Origin: Oscillospiraceae bacterium
GTDB taxonomy: Bacteria; Bacillota; Clostridia; Oscillospirales; Acutalibacteraceae
DNA length: 8,586 bases
Assembly (NCBI GenBank): GCA_021640185.1
Contig: JAJXDX010000065.1
Coordinates: forward strand, 1-8,586
Direction of reading: 5' to 3'
The notes under the pieces were generated by a model that saw nothing but the letters and a program-made list of their open reading frames with translations, made no database searches and was not told where the DNA came from. Both the position numbers and the translations under genes were made by a program. Shown here one piece after another: positions 7,019 to 8,586 of the stretch. Position 1 is the stretch's first letter. Every line of letters starts with the position of its first letter.

Positions 7019-7876
7019 ATGTCGAAACGCAAACGCGCCCGTGTCAGCCGCTCGCGGGCGGGCGACCTGCTCGTGTTCCTGCTTCTGGCCGTGTTCGGCT
7101 GCTTCACGGCGATCCCGTTTTTGTTCTCGATCGTGCAGTCGATCAAGCCGATGAACGAGCTGTTCATCTACCCGCCGCGCCTGACCGTCAACAGCCCCAC
7201 GGCAGATAATTTTGCCGTGCTGTTCCAGCTGACCGGGAACACATGGGTGCCGCTGACGCGCTATCTGTTCAATAGCCTTGCCCTGACGCTGCTCGGCACC
7301 GTGGGCAACGTGCTGATCTGCTCCGCGGCGGCCTATCCGCTGGCAAAGCTGCGCTTCCACGGTCGCGCGGTGCTGTTCGAGCTGGTGGTCGTCTCGCTGC
7401 TGTTCACCTACGAGGTCACGGCCATCCCGAACTACGTCATCTTGGCGCGGCTGCATCTGCTCGATACGTTTTGGGCGCTGCTGCTGCCGGCGCTCGCCAC
7501 GCCGATGGGGCTGTTTTTGATGAAGCAGTTCATGGAGCAGATCCCCGACCCGATCATCGAGAGCGCCCGCGTCGACGGCGCGGGGATACTGACGGTCTAC
7601 GGACGCATCGTCATGCCGCAGGTCAAGCCGGCGTGGCTGACGCTGACGATCTTCAGCTTTCAGGCGCTGTGGAACCGCGAAGGGCTGGAATACATCTTCA
7701 GCGAGGAACTGAAGATGTTCCCCACGATCCTCAAGCAGGTCGCCTCGGCCGGTGCGGCGCGTGCGGGCGCGGCCGCGGCGGCGGCCGTGATCCTGATGAT
7801 CCCGCCCGTGCTCGTTTTCCTCGTTTCGCAGTCGAACGTGCTCGAAACGATGGCCAGTTCCGGTATCAAGGAATAA
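7019..7876 (+). CDS. Carbohydrate ABC transporter permease, MalG type
   Basis: This 285-residue membrane protein is the second half of the import channel. Membrane segments lie at about residues 15-38, 83-108, 119-141, 149-170, 204-222 and 247-270. The EAA loop appears as ESARVDG (181-187) and, ten residues on, RIVMP (196-200), a normal MalG-side variant. The segment FNSLALTLLGT, the AAYPLAKLRF stretch and the C-terminal QSNVLETMASSGIKE are typical of the CUT1 MalG-like family and show the end is intact. An excellent ribosome site, GGGAGGAGG (7001-7009), precedes ATG 7019. It follows the first permease by 21 bases and precedes the NHL-repeat gene by 12, so all three should share one message. 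Confidence 0.93.
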   Translation: MSKRKRARVSRSRAGDLLVFLLLAVFGCFTAIPFLFSIVQSIKPMNELFIYPPRLTVNSPTADNFAVLFQLTGNTWVPLTRYLFNSLALTLLGTVGNVLICSAAAYPLAKLRFHGRAVLFELVVVSLLFTYEVTAIPNYVILARLHLLDTFWALLLPALATPMGLFLMKQFMEQIPDPIIESARVDGAGILTVYGRIVMPQVKPAWLTLTIFSFQALWNREGLEYIFSEELKMFPTILKQVASAGAARAGAAAAAAVILMIPPVLVFLVSQSNVLETMASSGIKE

Positions 7877-7888
7877 GGAGGTAGCCGC

Positions 7889-8586
7889 ATGAAACGTTTC
7901 ATCCGCGCCGCTGCGGCCGTGCTGCTGTTCATACCGCTGCTGGCCGTCCCGGCGCTCGCGTTCACGCCGTACACCGCCTATTCCTATGATATCTACGGCC
8001 ACAGCACGCCGTCGGCGAACGGTTATGAGGTGACGGCAGCCTATGCCGTGCGCGAGTTCGGCCTGACCGGCACGCCGCGCGACCTGCATCATGCCGACGG
8101 GCGGCTGTACGTTCTGGCCGACGACGGCGTGGCGATCCTTGACGGGCAGCTGCAGCCGGTTTCGGTGCTGCGGACGCTCACCTACGGCGACGAGGTGCTG
8201 ACGCTCGATCGGCCGCGCGGCATCTTCGCGGCGGACGGTGAGCATATCCTGATCGCCGACACCGAGGCGCACCGCGTGCTGGAATGTACGTCCGACGGCC
8301 GCGTGACCCGCATCCTGCAAAAGCCGACGCGCGCCGGACAGGAGGAGGGCGGATATCTGGACAAGCTGGATTTCCGCCCGATCAAGGTGCTGTACGGGGC
8401 CGACGGCGACGTGTTCGTACTGGTGGAGAACTGCTACCTCGGCATCCTGCGCTATGATGCCGCGGGGACGTTTCGCGGCTTTTTCGCCGCCCAGAAGGTC
8501 ACGGCCTCGCTCAGCCAGATGATCGATAAGCTGTGGAAGCGGCTGCTGACGAAAAAGCAGCGCTCATACATCGCGAACTATGTACC
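7889..8586 (+). CDS. Exported NHL-repeat beta-propeller protein (3' end outside the window)
   Basis: The reading frame starts at ATG 7889, six bases after AAGGAGGT (7875-7882), and stays open to the window end, giving 232 residues. Residues 1-24 are a signal peptide (MKRFIR, hydrophobic core, cleavage near PALA|FT) with no lipobox, so the protein acts outside the membrane. The mature N-terminus FTPYTAYSYDIYG is followed by NHL-like blades at about 60-86 (GRLYVLADDGVAILD), 108-136 (PRGIFAADGEHILIADTEAHRVLE) and 161-190 (DVFVLVENCYLGILRYD). The last part, GTFRGFFAAQKV and LWKRLLTKKQRSY, matches what I recall of a propeller family next to sugar permeases in Paenibacillus and Clostridia, sometimes labelled gluconolactonase or NHL repeat protein. 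No enzyme activity is shown. More blades and possibly a membrane anchor would lie past the window. It is probably a surface partner or sensor of the transport system, which is inference. Confidence 0.85.
   Translation, partial: MKRFIRAAAAVLLFIPLLAVPALAFTPYTAYSYDIYGHSTPSANGYEVTAAYAVREFGLTGTPRDLHHADGRLYVLADDGVAILDGQLQPVSVLRTLTYGDEVLTLDRPRGIFAADGEHILIADTEAHRVLECTSDGRVTRILQKPTRAGQEEGGYLDKLDFRPIKVLYGADGDVFVLVENCYLGILRYDAAGTFRGFFAAQKVTASLSQMIDKLWKRLLTKKQRSYIANYV

Noticed and set aside
5765..8320. Minus-strand open frame (851 codons) opposite the permeases and NHL gene
   Set aside because: It is antisense to two unmistakable permeases, and its composition (Arg/His/Gln-rich, low hydrophobic content) is typical of a shadow frame.

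Overview
The window is part of one dense, plus-strand operon for an extracytoplasmic carbohydrate (CUT1-type) ABC import system in a high-GC, Gram-positive-type bacterium. The GC-rich codons (CTG, ATC, GCG, GAC), strong AGGAGG-like ribosome sites, a lipoprotein binding protein with a Thr/Ser/Pro linker, and the family combination all fit a high-GC member of the Clostridia (Oscillospiraceae-like gut lineages) or a relative of the Paenibacillus type. The lineage call is an inference from style, not a match.

Layout: (1) bases 1-89 are the last 28 codons of an upstream gene ending in a membrane helix and a short Arg/Lys tail. (2) Bases 90-211 are the only sizeable gap. It holds two GC-rich hairpins, a lone TTGACA hexamer and the ribosome site of the next gene. 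(3) 212-1687 encodes a 491-residue lipoprotein solute-binding protein. (4) 1706-3226 encodes a 506-residue cytoplasmic DUF4127 protein. (5) 3253-6018 encodes a 921-residue exported protein with two N-terminal beta-sandwich (carbohydrate-binding-like) segments, a helical linker and a C-terminal family 1 solute-binding domain. (6) 6059-6997 and 7019-7876 encode the MalF-like and MalG-like permeases. (7) 7889 to the window end encodes the first 232 residues of an exported NHL-repeat (beta-propeller) protein, which is cut off by the window edge. Gaps within the operon are 12-40 bases, so co-transcription is very likely.

How the genes fit together: one or both binding proteins deliver an unknown, probably oligomeric, sugar to the permease pair. 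No ATPase is present, so a shared MsmX-type ATPase encoded elsewhere is the likely energy source. The NHL propeller protein acts outside the membrane. The DUF4127 protein has no known reaction and is cytoplasmic, so it may act on the imported compound. The most distinctive features are two different binding proteins sharing one permease pair, the very large multi-domain binding protein without a lipid anchor, the DUF4127 gene between the two binding-protein genes, and a 14-bp hairpin just ahead of the first gene. No mobile element, CRISPR array, tRNA or rRNA was seen.
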